From Hydractinia symbiolongicarpus (Eukaryota; Cnidaria; Hydrozoa; Anthoathecata; Hydractiniidae): DNA of 64,000 bases. The translations under genes and the position numbers were made by a program. The first letter of the stretch is position 1; every line of letters starts with the position of its first letter. Where the stretch lies: NCBI RefSeq assembly GCF_029227915.1, contig NC_079881.1, positions 868,001 to 932,000 of the forward strand, in the 5' to 3' direction. This document shows positions 25,536-39,299 of the stretch, piece after piece. The notes beneath the pieces were generated by a model. That model worked only from the letters and a program-made list of their open reading frames with translations, made no database searches and was not told the origin of the DNA.

Positions 25536-28500
25536 CCAGGGAGTAAACTCATTTCCAAAACGATTTTTTAAATTATCTTTTCCCCACTAAAACGCATGAG
25601 ACTTGTAGTTTTCAAAAATGTTTTCATTTTTGATGAGACTCTGAATAAAAGGAGTTTAATCGCCGGCAAACGAAAACCCGCCATTTTCCGTAAACCCCGG
25701 CCTCGGCCCGTATAGCCAAAAGTATACAAAGGAAGTACCCAGGGAGTAAACTCATTTCCCGAATGATTTTTTAAATTATTTTTTCACCACTAAAGCACAT
25801 GAGACTTGTAGTTTTTAAAAATGTTTTCATTTTTGATGAGACGCTGAATAAAAGAAGTTTAATCGCCGGCAAACGAAAACCCGCGAGTTCCCGTAAATCC
25901 CCGACTCGGCCCGTATAGTCAAAAGTATACAAAGAAAGTACCCAGGGAGTAAACTCATTTCCAAAACGATTTTTTAAATTATCTTTTCACCACTAAAACG
26001 CATGACACTTGTAGTTTTCAAAAATGTTTTCATTTCTGATGACACGCTGAATAAAAGAAGTTTAATCGCCGGCAAACGAAAACCCGCCATTTCCCGTAAA
26101 CCCCGGACTCGGCCCGTATAGTCAAAAGTATACAAAGAAAGTACCCAGGGAGTAAACTTTTTTCCCGAACGATTATTTAAATTATTATTTCACCACCAAA
26201 GCCCACGAAACTTGTAGTTTTTAAAAATGTTTTCATTTTTGATGAGACGCTGAATAAAAGAAGTTTAATCGCCGGCAAACGAAAACCCGCGATTTCCAGT
26301 AAATCCCGGACTCGGCCCGTTTAGTCAAAAGTATAGAAAGAAGGTAACCAGGGAGTAAACTCATTTCCCGAACGATTTTTTAAATTATTTTTTCACCACT
26401 AAAACGCATGACACTTGTAGTTTTCAGAAATGTTTTCATTTTTGATGAGACGCTTAATGAAAATGGTTTAATCGCCGCCAAACGAAAACCCGCGATTTCC
26501 CGTACATCCCGGGCTTGGCCCGTATAGTCGAATGTATACAAATAAAGTACCCAGGGAGTAAACTCATTTCCCGAACGATTTTTTAAATTATTATTTAACC
26601 ACTAAAGCCCATAAGACTTGTAGTTTTTAAAAATGTTTTCACTTTTGATGACACGCTGAATAAAAGAAGTTTAATCGCCGGCAAACGAAAACCCGCAACT
26701 TCCCGGAAAATCCCCGACTCAGCCCGTATAGTCAAAAGTATACAAAGAAAGTACCCAGGGAGTAAACTCATTTCCAAAACGATTTTTTAAATTATCTTTT
26801 CCCCACTAAAACGCATGAGACTTGTAGTTTTCAAAAATGTTTTCATTTTTGATGAGACTCTGAATAAAAGGAGTTTAATCGCCGGCAAACGAAAACCCGC
26901 CATTTTCCGTAAACCCCGGCCTCGGCCCGTATAGCCAAAAGTATACAAAGGAAGTACCCAGGGAGTAAACTCATTTCCCGAATGATTTTTTAAATTATCT
27001 TTTCCCCACTAAAACGCATGACACTTGTAGTTTTCAGAAATGTTTTCATTTTTGATGAGACGCTTAATGAAAATGGTTTAATCGCCGCCAAACGAAAACC
27101 CGCGATTTCCCGTACATCCCGGGCTTGGCCCGTATAGTCGAATGTATACAAATAAAGTACCCAGGGAGTAAACTCATTTCCCGAACGATTTTTTAAATTA
27201 TTATTTAACCACTAAAGCCCATAAGACTTGTAGTTTTTAAAAATGTTTTCACTTTTGATGACACGCTGAATAAAAGAAGTTTAATCGCCGGCAAACGAAA
27301 ACCCGCAACTTCCCGGAAAATCCCCGACTCAGCCCGTATAGTCAAAAGTATACAAAGAAAGTACCCAGGGAGTAAACTCATTTCCAAAACGATTTTTTAA
27401 ATTATCTTTTCCCCACTAAAACGCATGAGACTTGTAGTTTTCAAAAATGTTTTCATTTTTGATGAGACTCTGAATAAAAGGAGTTTAATCGCCGGCAAAC
27501 GAAAACCCGCCATTTCCCGTAAACCCCGGCCTCGGCCCGTATAGCCAAAAGTATACAAAGGAAGTACCCAGGGAGTAAACTCATTTCCCGAATGATTTTT
27601 TAAATTATTTTTTCACCACTAAAGCACATGAGACTTGTAGTTTTTAAAAATGTTTTCATTTTTGATGAGACGCTGAATAAAAGAAGTTTAATCGCCGGCA
27701 AACGAAAACCCGCGACTTCCCGTAAATCCCGGACTCGGCCCGTATAGTCAAGAGTATACAAAGAAAGTACCCAGGAAGGAAACTCATTTCCGGAACAATT
27801 TTTTAAATTATTTTTTCATCACTAAAACGCATGAGACTTGTAGTTTTCAGATATGTTTTCATTTTTGATGAGACGCCTAATGAAAGTGGTTTAATCGCCG
27901 GCAAAAGAAAACCCGCGATTTCCCGTACATCCCTGGCTTGGCCCGTATAGTCGAATGTATACAAATAAAGTACCCAGGGAGTAAACTCATTTCCCGAACG
28001 ATTTTTTAAATTATTGTTTAACCACTAAAGCCCATAAGACTTGTAGTTTTTAAAAATGTTTTCACTTTTGTTGACACGCTGAATAAAAGAAGTTTAATCG
28101 CCGGCAAACGAAAACCCGCAACTTCCCGGAAAATCCCCGACTCAGCCCGTATAGTCAAAAGTATACAAAGAAAGTACCCAGGGAGTAAACTCATTTCCAA
28201 AACGATTTTTTAAATTATCTTTTCCCCACTAAAACGCATGAGACTTGTAGTTTTCAAAAATGTTTTCATTTTTGATGAGACTCTGAATAAAAGGAGTTTA
28301 ATCGCCGGCAAACGAAAACCCGCCATTTTCCGTAAACCCCGGCCTCGGCCCGTATAGCCAAAAGTATACAAAGGAAGTACCCAGGGAGTAAACTCATTTC
28401 CCGAATGATTTTTTAAATTATTTTTTCACCACTAAAGCACATGAGACTTGTAGTTTTTAAAAATGTTTTCATTTTTGATGAGACGCTGAATAAAAGAAGT

Positions 28501-30280
28501 TTAATCGCCGGCAAACGAAAACCCGCGAGTTCCCGTAAATCCCCGACTCGGCCCGTATAGTCAAAAGTATACAAAGAAAGTACCCAGGGAGTAAACTCAT
28601 TTCCAAAACGATTTTTTAAATTATCTTTTCACCACTAAAACGCATGACACTTGTAGTTTTCAAAAATGTTTTCATTTCTGATGACACGCTGAATAAAAGA
28701 AGTTTAATCGCCGGCAAACGAAAACCCGCCATTTCCCGTAAACCCCGGACTCGGCCCGTATAGTCAAAAGTATACAAAGAAAGTACCCAGGGAGTAAACT
28801 TTTTTCCCGAACGATTATTTAAATTATTATTTCACCACCAAAGCCCACGAAACTTGTAGTTTTTAAAAATGTTTTCATTTTTGATGAGACGCTGAATAAA
28901 AGAAGTTTAATCGCCGGCAAACGAAAACCCGCGATTTCCAGTAAATCCCGGACTCGGCCCGTTTAGTCAAAAGTATAGAAAGAAGGTAACCAGGGAGTAA
29001 ACTCATTTCCCGAACGATTTTTTAAATTATTTTTTCACCACTAAAACGCATGACACTTGTAGTTTTCAGAAATGTTTTCATTTTTGATGAGACGCTTAAT
29101 GAAAATGGTTTAATCGCCGCCAAACGAAAACCCGCGATTTCCCGTACATCCCGGGCTTGGCCCGTATAGTCGAATGTATACAAATAAAGTACCCAGGGAG
29201 TAAACTCATTTCCCGAACGATTTTTTAAATTATTATTTAACCACTAAAGCCCATAAGACTTGTAGTTTTTAAAAATGTTTTCACTTTTGATGACACGCTG
29301 AATAAAAGAAGTTTAATCGCCGGCAAACGAAAACCCGCAACTTCCCGGAAAATCCCCGACTCAGCCCGTATAGTCAAAAGTATACAAAGAAAGTACCCAG
29401 GGAGTAAACTCATTTCCAAAACGATTTTTTAAATTATCTTTTCCCCACTAAAACGCATGAGACTTGTAGTTTTCAAAAATGTTTTCATTTTTGATGAGAC
29501 TCTGAATAAAAGGAGTTTAATCGCCGGCAAACGAAAACCCGCCATTTTCCGTAAACCCCGGCCTCGGCCCGTATAGCCAAAAGTATACAAAGGAAGTACC
29601 CAGGGAGTAAACTCATTTCCCGAATGATTTTTTAAATTATCTTTTCCCCACTAAAACGCATGACACTTGTAGTTTTCAGAAATGTTTTCATTTTTGATGA
29701 GACGCTTAATGAAAATGGTTTAATCGCCGCCAAACGAAAACCCGCGATTTCCCGTACATCCCGGGCTTGGCCCGTATAGTCGAATGTATACAAATAAAGT
29801 ACCCAGGGAGTAAACTCATTTCCCGAACGATTTTTTAAATTATTATTTAACCACTAAAGCCCATAAGACTTGTAGTTTTTAAAAATGTTTTCACTTTTGA
29901 TGACACGCTGAATAAAAGAAGTTTAATCGCCGGCAAACGAAAACCCGCAACTTCCCGGAAAATCCCCGACTCAGCCCGTATAGTCAAAAGTATACAAAGA
30001 AAGTACCCAGGGAGTAAACTCATTTCCAAAACGATTTTTTAAATTATCTTTTCCCCACTAAAACGCATGAGACTTGTAGTTTTCAAAAATGTTTTCATTT
30101 TTGATGAGACTCTGAATAAAAGGAGTTTAATCGCCGGCAAACGAAAACCCGCCATTTCCCGTAAACCCCGGCCTCGGCCCGTATAGCCAAAAGTATACAA
30201 AGGAAGTACCCAGGGAGTAAACTCATTTCCCGAATGATTTTTTAAATTATTTTTTCACCACTAAAGCACATGAGACTTGT
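25000..30280. repeat. 13-mer higher-order repeat, period 2642 bp, with a nested 3-mer
   Basis: Copy 1 is about 25.00-27.64 kb and copy 2 about 27.64-30.28 kb, offset 2642 (13 x 203 plus 3). The variant AGGAAGGAAACTCATTTCCG occurs near 25132 and 27774. Within each copy a three-monomer segment is duplicated at an offset of 610 (26.6 and 27.2 kb; 29.2 and 29.8 kb). Since the internal duplication is in both copies, it occurred first. The beginning overlaps the end of the 17-mer HOR, so the second duplication took in part of the first. Confidence 0.9.
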
Positions 30281-33200
30281 AGCTTTTAAAAATGTTTTCA
30301 CTTTTGATGACACGCTGAATAAAAGAAGTTTAATCGCCGGCAAACGAAAACCCGCGACTTCCCGTAAATCTCCAACTCGGCCCGTATAGTCAAAAGTAAA
30401 CAAAGAAAGTACCCAGGAAGTAAACCCATTGCCCGAACGATTTTTTAAATTATTTTTTCACCACTAAAACGCACGAGACTTGTAGTTTTCAGAAATGTTT
30501 TCATTTTTGATGAGACGCTTAGTGAAAGTGGTTTAATCGCCGGCAAACGAAATTCCGCGATTTCCCGTAAATCCCGGGCTTGGCTCGTATAGTCGAATGT
30601 ATACAAAGAAAGTACCCTGTGAGTAAACTCATTTCCCGAACGATTTTTTAAATTATTATTTATCCACTAAAGCCTATGAGACTTGTAGTTTTCAAAAATG
30701 TTTTCACTTTTGATGACACGCTGAATAAAAGAAGTTTAATCGCAGGCAAACGAAAACCCGCAACTTCCCGGAAAATCCCCGACTCGGCCCGAATAGTCAA
30801 AAGTATACAAAGAAAGTACCCTGTGAGTAAACTCATTTCCCGAACGATTTTTTAAATTATTATTTAACCACTAAAGCCCATGAGACTTGTAGTTTTCAAA
30901 AATGTTTTCACTTTTGATGACACGCTGAATAAAAGAAGTTTAATCGCAGGCAAACGAAAACCCGCAACTTCCCGGAAAATCCCCGACTCGGCCCGAATAG
31001 TCAAAAGTATACAAAGAAAGTACCCAGGGAGTAAACGCAATTCCAAAACGATTTTTTAAATTATCTTTTCACCACTAAAACGCATGAGACTTGTAGTTTT
31101 CAAAAATGTTTTCATTTTTGATGAGACGCTGAATAAAAGAAGTTTAATCGCCGGCAAACGAAAACCCGCCATTTCCCGTAAACCCCGGCCTCGGCCCGTA
31201 TAGTCAAAAGTATACAAAGAAAGTACCCAGGGAGTAAACTCTTTTTCCGAGCGATATTTTAAATTATTTTTTCTACACTAAAACGCATGAGACTTGTAGT
31301 TTACAAAAATGTTTTCATTTTTGATGAGACGCTGAATAAAAGAAGTTTAATCGCCGGCAAACGAAAACCTGCGATTTCCCGTGAACCCTGGACTCGGCCC
31401 GTATAGTCAAAAGTATACAAAGAAAGTACCCTGGGAGTAAACTCATTTCCCGAACGATTTTTTAAATTATTATTTCACCACTAAAGCCCATGAAACTTGT
31501 AGTTTTTAAAAATGTTTTCATTTTTGATGAGACGCTGAATAAAAGAAGTTTAATCGCCGGCAAACGAAAACCCGCGACTTCCCGTAAATCCCGGACTCGG
31601 CCCGTATAGTCAAGAGTATACAAAGAAAGTACCCAGGGAGGAAACTCATTTCCGGAACAATTTTTTAAATTCTTTTTTCATCACTAAAACGCATGAGACT
31701 TGTAGTTTTCAGAAATGTTTTCATTTTTGATGAGACGCCTAATGAAAGTGGTTTAATCGCCGGCAAACGAAAACCCGCGATTTCCCGTACATCCCGGGCT
31801 TGGCCCGTATAGTCGAATGTATACAAATAAAGTACCCAGGGAGTAAACTCATTTCCCGAACCATTTTTTAAATTATTATTTAACCACTAAAGCCCATAAG
31901 ACTTGTAGTTTTTAAAAATGTTTTCATTCTTGATGAGACTCTGAATAAAAGGAGTTTAATCGCCGGCAAACGAAAACCCGCCATTTTTCGTAACCCCCGG
32001 CCTCGGCCCGTATAGCCAAAAGTATACAAAGGAAGTACCCAGGGAGTAAACTCTTTTTCCGAGCAATTTTTTAAATTATTTTTTCTACACTAAAACGCAT
32101 GAGACTTGTAGTTTACAAAAATGTTTTCATTTTTGATGAGACGCTGAATAAAAGAAGTTTAATCGCCGGCAAACGAAAACCTGCGATTTCCCGTAAATCC
32201 CGGACTCGGCCCGTATAGTCAAGAGTATACAAAGAAAGTACCCAGGGAGGAAACTCATTTCCGGAACAATTTTTTAAATTATTTTTTCTACACTAAAACG
32301 CATGAGACTTGTAGTTTACAAAAATGTTTTCATTTTTGATGAGACGCTGAATAAAAGAAGTTTAATCGCCGGCAAACGAAAACCTGCGATTTCCCGTAAA
32401 TCCCGGACTCGGCCCGTATAGTCAAGAGTATACAAAGAAAGTACCCAGGGAGGAAACTCATTTCCGGAACAATTTTTTAAATTATTTTTTTATCACTAAA
32501 ACGCATGAGACTTGTAGTTTTCAGAAATGTTTTCATTTTTGATGAGACGCCTAATGAAAGTGGTTTAATCGCCGGCAAACGAAAACCCGCGATTTCCCGT
32601 ACATCCCGGTCTTGGCCCGTATAGTCGAATGTATACAAATAAAGTACCCAGGGAGTAAACTCATTTCCCGAACCATTTTTTAAATTATTATTTAACCACT
32701 AAAGCCCATAAGACTTGTAGTTTTTAAAAATGTTTGCTGAATAAAATGAATAAAACGCTGAATAAAAGAAGTTTAATCGCCGGCAAACGAAAACCCGCAA
32801 CTTCCCGGAAAATCCCCGACTCAGCCCGTATAGTCAAAAGTATACAAAGAAAGTACCCAGGGAGTAAACTCATTTCCAAAACGATTTTTTAAATTATCTT
32901 TTCCCCACTAAAACGCATGAGACTTGTAGTTTTCAAAAATGTTTTCATTTTTGATGAGACTCTGAATAAAAGGAGTTTAATCGCCGGCAAACGAAAACCC
33001 GCTATTTTCCGTAAACCCCGGCCTCGGCCCGTATAGCCAAAAGTATACAAAGGAAGTACCCAGGGAGTAAACTCATTTCCCGAATGATTTTTTAAATTAT
33101 TTTTTCACCACTAAAGCACATGAGACTTGTAGTTTTTAAAAATGTTTTCATTTTTGATGAGACGCTGAATAAAAGAAGTTTAATGGCCGGCAAACGAAAA

Positions 33201-33414
33201 CCCGCGAGTTCCCGTAAATCCCCGACTCGGCCCGTATAGTCAAAAGTATACAAAGAAAGTACCCAGGGAGTAAACTCATTTCCAAAACGATTTTTTAAAT
33301 TATCTTTTCACCACTAAAACGCATGACACTTGTAGTTTTCAAAAATGTTTTCATTTCTGATGACACGCTGAATAAAAGAAGTTTAATCGCCGGCAAACGA
33401 AAACCCGCCATTTC
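30281..33414. repeat. Mosaic satellite segment with single-monomer duplications
   Basis: Adjacent units at about 30.66 and 30.86 kb are near copies one monomer apart, as are class D units at about 32.08 and 32.28 kb (both with CTACACTAAAACG and GTTTACAAAAATG, followed by GGAGGAAACTCATTTCCGG). The segment 30.2-31.3 kb resembles 36.95-38.0 kb at an offset of about 6.7 kb (about 33 monomers), so longer-range copies also exist. A small rearrangement at 32.73 kb is listed separately. Confidence 0.78.
32731..32768. repeat. Templated micro-insertion inside a monomer
   Basis: Instead of the usual TGTTTTCACTTTTGATGACA, this unit reads TGTTTGCTGAATAAAATGAA and then TAAAACGCTGAATAAAAG. The motif TGAATAAAA is present three times within about 32 bp, whereas other units have it once. 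It looks like a copy of the neighbouring GCTGAATAAAA sequence put in place of about 16 bp, as expected from polymerase slippage or template switching. I saw it only once in the window. Confidence 0.85.
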
Positions 33415-36321
33415 CCGTAAACCCCGGACTCGGCCCGTATAGTCAAAAGTATACAAAGAAAGTACCCAGGGAGTAAACTTTTTTCCCGAACGATTATTTA
33501 AATTATTATTTCACCACCAAAGCCCACGAAACTTGTAGTTTTTAAAAAAGTTTTCATTTTTGATGAGACGCTGAATAAAAGAAGTTTAATCGCCGGCAAA
33601 CGAAAACCCGCGATTTCCAGTAAATCCCGGACTCGGCCCGTATAGTCAAAAGTATACAAAGAAGGTAACCAGGGAGTAAACTCATTTCCCGAACGATTTT
33701 TTAAATTATTTTTTCACCACTAAAACGCATGACACTTGTAGTTTTCAGAAATGTTTTCATTTTTGATGAGACGCTTAATGAAAATGGTTTAATCGCCGCC
33801 AAACGAAAACCCGCGATTTCCCGTACATCCCGGGCTTGGCCCGTATAGTCGAATGTATACAAATAAAGTACCCAGGGAGTAAACTCATTTCCCGAACGAT
33901 TTTTTAAATTATTATTTAACCACTAAAGCCCATAAGACTTGTAGTTTTTAAAAATGTTTTCACTTTTGATGACACGCTGAATAAAAGAAGTTTAATCGCC
34001 GGCAAACGAAAACCTGCAACTTCCCGGAAAATCCCCGACTCAGCCCGTATAGTCAAAAGTATACAAAGAAAGTACCCAGGGAGTAAACTCATTTCCAAAA
34101 CGATTTTTTAAATTATCTTTTCCCCACTAAAACGCATGAGACTTGTAGTTTTCAAAAATGTTTTCATTCTTGATGAGACTCTGAATAAAAGGAGTTTAAT
34201 CGCCGGCAAACGAAAACCCGCCATTTTCCGTAACCCCCGGCCTCGGCCCGTATAGCCAAAAGTATACAAAGGAAGTACCCAGGGAGTAAACTCTTTTTCC
34301 GAGCGATTTTTTAAATTATTTTTTCTACACTAAAACGCATGAGACTTGTAGTTTACAAAAATGTTTTCATTTTTGATGAGACGCTTAATGAAAGTGGTTT
34401 AATCGCAGACAAACGAAAACTCGCGTCTTCCCGTACATCCCGGGCTTGGCCCGTATAGTCGAATGTATACAAAGAAAGTACCCTGTGAGTAGACTCATTT
34501 CCAAAACGATTTTTTAAATTATCTTTTCACCACTAAAACGCATGAGACTTGCAGTTTTCAAAAATGTTTTCATTTTTGATGAGACGCTGAATAAAAGAAG
34601 TTTAATCGCCGGCAAACGAAAACCCGCGACTTCCCGTAAATCCCGGACTCGGCCCGTATAGTCAAGAGTATACAAAGAAAGTACCCAGGGAGGAAACTCA
34701 TTTCCGGAACAATTTTTTAAATTATTTTTTCATCACTAAAACGCATGAGACTTGTAGTTTTCAGAAATGTTTTCCTTTTTGATGAGACGCCTAATGAAAG
34801 TGGTTTAATCGCCGGCAAACGAAAACCCGCGATTTCCCGTACATCCCGGTCTTGGCCCGTATAGTCGAATGTATACAAATAAAGTACCCAGGGAGTAAAC
34901 TCATTTCCCGAACGATTTTTTAAATTATTATTTAACCACTAAAGCCCATAAGACTTGTAGTTTTTAAAAATGTTTTCACTTTTGTTGACACGCTGAATAA
35001 AAGAAGTTTAATCGCCGGCAAACGAAAACCCGCAACTTCCCGGAAAATCCCCGACTCAGCCCGTATAGTCAAAAGTATACAAAGAAAGTACCCAGGGAGT
35101 AAACTCATTTCCAAAACGATTTTTTAAATTATCTTTTCCCCACTAAAACGCACGAGACTTGTAGTTTTCAAAAATGTTTTCATTTTTGATGAGACTCTGA
35201 ATAAAAGGAGTTTAATCGCCGGCAAACGAAAACCCGCCATTTTCCGTAAACCCCGGACTCGGCCCGTATAGTCAAAAGTATACAAAGAAAGTACCCAGGG
35301 AGTAAACTTTTTTCCCGAACGATTATTTAAATTATTATTTCACCACCAAAGCCCACGAAACTTGTAGTTTTTAAAAATGTTTTCATTTTTGATGAGACGC
35401 TGAATAAAAGAAGTTTAATCGCCGGCAAACGAAAACCCGCGATTTCCAGTAAATCCCGGACTCGGCCCGTATAGTCAAAAGTATACAAAGAAGGTAACCA
35501 GGGAGTAAACTCATTTCCCGAACGATTTTTTAAATTATTTTTTCACCACTAAAACGCATGACACTTGTAGTTTTCAGAAATGTTTTCATTTTTGATGAGA
35601 CGCTTAATGAAAATGGTTTAATCGCCGCCAAACGAAAACCCGCGATTTCCCGTACATCCCGGGCTTGGCCCGTATAGTCGAATGTATACAAATAAAGTAC
35701 CCAGGGAGTAAACTCATTTCCCGAACGATTTTTTAAATTATTATTTAACCACTAAAGCCCATAAGACTTGTAGTTTTTAAAAATGTTTTCACTTTTGATG
35801 ACACGCTGAATAAAAGAAGTTTAATCGCCGGCAAACGAAAACCTGCAACTTCCCGGAAAATCCCCGACTCAGCCCGTATAGTCAAAAGTATACAAAGAAA
35901 GTACCCAGGGAGTAAACTCATTTCCAAAACGATTTTTTAAATTATCTTTTCCCCACTAAAACGCATGAGACTTGTAGTTTTCAAAAATGTTTTCATTCTT
36001 GATGAGACTCTGAATAAAAGGAGTTTAATCGCCGGCAAACGAAAACCCGCCATTTTCCGTAACCCCCGGCCTCGGCCCGTATAGCCAAAAGTATACAAAG
36101 GAAGTACCCAGGGAGTAAACTCTTTTTCCGAGCGATTTTTTAAATTATTTTTTCTACACTAAAACGCATGAGACTTGTAGTTTACAAAAATGTTTTCATT
36201 TTTGATGAGACGCTTAATGAAAGTGGTTTAATCGCAGACAAACGAAAACTCGCGTCTTCCCGTACATCCCGGGCTTGGCCCGTATAGTCGAATGTATACA
36301 AAGAAAGTACCCTGTGAGTAA
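33415..36321. repeat. Segment repeated at a 1829-bp offset (9 monomers)
   Basis: About 1.08 kb starting near 33,415 recurs from about 35,244 to 36,321, offset 1829 (9 x 203 plus 2). Markers are GTAAACTTTTTTCCCG (33473 and 35302) and the rare GCAGACAAACGAAAACTCGC block (about 34405 and 36234). The middle part, about 34.49-35.24 kb, is not in the second copy. Confidence 0.87.
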
Positions 36322-39299
36322 ACTCATTTCCCGAACGATTTTTTAAATTATTATTTAACCACTAAAGCCCATAAGACTTGTAGTTTTCAAAAATGTTTTC
36401 ATTTCTGATGACACGCTGAATAAAAGAAGTTTAATCGCCGGCAAACGAAAACCCGCCATTTCCCGTAAACCCCGGACTCGGCCCGTATAGTCAAAAGTAT
36501 ACAAAGAAAGTACCCAGGGAGTAAACTCATTTCCCGAACGATTTTTTAAATTATTATTTAACCACTAAAGCCCATAAGACTTGTAGTTTTTAAAAATGTT
36601 TTCACTTTTGATGACACGCTGAATAAAAGAAGTTTAATCGCCGTTAAACGAAAACCCGCAACTTCCCGGAAAATCCCCGACTCAGCCCGTATAGTCAAAA
36701 GTATACAAAGAAAGTACCCAGGGAGTAAACTCATTTCCAAAACGATTTTTTAAATTATCTTTTCCCCACTAAAACGCATGAGACTTGTAGTTTTCAAAAA
36801 TGTTTTCATTTTTGATGAGACTCTGAATAAAAGGAGTTTAATCGCCGGCAAACGAAAACCCGCCATTTTCCGTAAACCCCGGCCTCGGCCCGTATAGCCA
36901 AAAGTATACAAAGGAAGTACCCAGGGAGTAAACTCATTTCCCGAATGATTTTTTAAATTATTTTTTCACCACTAAAGCACATAAGGCTTGTAGTTTTTAA
37001 AAATGTTTTCACTTTTGATGACACGCTGAATAAAAGAAGTTTAATCGCCGGCAAACGAAAACCCGCGACTTCCCGTAAATCTCCAACTCGGCCCGTATAG
37101 TCAAAAGTAAACAAAGAAAGTACCCAGGGAGTAAACCCATTGCCCGAACGATTTTTAAAATTATTTTTTCACCACTAAAACGCATGAGACTTGTAGTTTT
37201 CAGAAATGTTTTCATTTTTGATGAGACGCTTAGTGAAAGTGGTTTAATCGCCGGCAAACGAAATTCCGCGATTTCCCGTAAATCCCGGGCTTGGCCCGTA
37301 TAGTCGAATGTATACAAAGAAAGTACCCTGTGAGTAAACTCATTTCCCGAACGATTTTTTAAATTATTATTTAACCACTAAAGCCCATGAGACTTGTAGT
37401 TTTCAAAAATGTTTTCACTTTTGATGACACGCTGAATAAAAGAAGTTTAATCGCAGGCAAACGAAAACCCGCAACTTCCCGGAAAATCCCCGACTCGGCC
37501 CGAATAGTCAAAAGTATACAAAGAAAGTACCCTGTGAGTAAACTCATTTCCCGAACGATTTTTTAAATTATTATTTAACCACTAAAGCCCATGAGACTTG
37601 TAGTTTTCAAAAATGTTTTCACTTTTGATGACACGCTGAATAAAAGAAGTTTAATCGCAGGCAAACGAAAACCCGCAACTTCCCGGAAAATCCCCGACTC
37701 GGCCCGAATAGTCAAAAGTATACAAAGAAAGTACCCAGGGAGTAAACGCATTTCCAAAACGATTTTTTAAATTATCTTTTCACCACTAAAACGCATGAGA
37801 CTTGTAGTTTTCAAAAATGTTTTCATTTTTGATGAGACGCTGAATAAAAGAAGTTTAATCGCCGGCAAACGAAAACCCGCCATTTCCCGTAAACCCCGGC
37901 CTCGGCCCGTATAGTCAAAAGTATACAAAGAAAGTACCCAGGGAGTAAACTCTTTTTCCGAGCGATTTTTTAAATTATTTTTTCTACACTAAAACGCATG
38001 AGACTTGTAGTTTACAAAAATGTTTTCATTTTTGATGAGACGCTGAATAAAAGAAGTTTAATCGCAGGCAAACGAAAACCCGCAACTTCCCGGAAAATCC
38101 CCGACTCGGCCCGAATAGTCAAAAGTATACAAAGAAAGTACCCTGTGAGTAAACTCATTTCCCGAACGATTTTTTAAATTATTATTTAACCACTAAAGCC
38201 CATGAGACTTGTAGTTTTCAAAAATGTTTTCACTTTTGATGACACGCTGAATAAAAGAAGTTTAATCGCAGGCAAACGAAAACCCGCAACTTCCCGGAAA
38301 ATCCCCGACTCGGCCCGAATAGTCAAAAGTATACAAAGAAAGTACCCAGGGAGTAAACGCATTTCCAAAACGATTTTTTAAATTATCTTTTCACCACTAA
38401 AACGCATGAGACTTGTAGTTTTCAAAAATGTTTTCATTTTTGATGAGACGCTGAATAAAAGAAGTTTAATCGCCGGCAAACGAAAACCCGCCATTTCCCG
38501 TAAACCCCGGCCTCGGCCCGTATAGTCAAAAGTATACAAAGAAAGTACCCAGGGAGTAAACTCTTTTTCCGAGCGATTTTTTAAATTATTTTTTCTACAC
38601 TAAAACGCATGAGACTTGTAGTTTACAAAAATGTTTTCATTTTTGATGAGACGCTGAATAAAAGAAGTTTAATCGCCGGCAAACGAAAACCTGCGATTTC
38701 CCGTAAATCCTGGACTCGGCCCGTCTAGTCAAAAGTATACAAAGAAAGTACCCTTGGAGTAAACTCATTTCCCGAACGAGTTTTTAAATTATTATTTCAC
38801 CACTAAAGCCCATGAAACTTGTAGTTTTTAAAAATGTTTTCATTTTTGATGAGACGCTGAATAAAAGAAGTTTAATCGCCGGCAAACGAAAACCCGCGAC
38901 TTCCCGTAAATCCCGGACTCGGCCCGTATAGTCAAGAGTATACAAAGAAAGTACCCAGGGAGGAAACTCATTTCCGGAACAATTTTTTAAATTGTTTTTT
39001 CATCACTAAAACGCATGAGACTTGTAGTTTTCAGAAATGTTTTCATTTTTGATGAGACGCCTAATGAAAGTGGTTTAATTGCCGGCAAAAGAAAACCCGC
39101 GATTTCCCGTACATCCCGGGCTTGGCCCGTATAGTCGAATGTATACAAATAAAGTACCCAGGGAGTAAACTCATTTCCCGAACGATTTTTTAAATTATTA
39201 TTTAACCACTAAAGCCCATAAGACTTGTAGTTTTTAAAAATGTTTTCACTTTTGATGACACGCTGAATAAAAGAAGTTTAATCGCCGGCAAACGAAAAC
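36322..39299. repeat. Satellite segment containing a 3-mer HOR (611 bp)
   Basis: Between about 37.3 and 38.4 kb, a three-monomer block with GGCCCGAATAGTCAAAAG and GTAAACGCATTTCC is repeated at an offset of 611. The first part also shows a one-monomer duplication (about 37.39 and 37.59 kb). The rest is mixed class A to D monomers with no other element. Confidence 0.8.
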
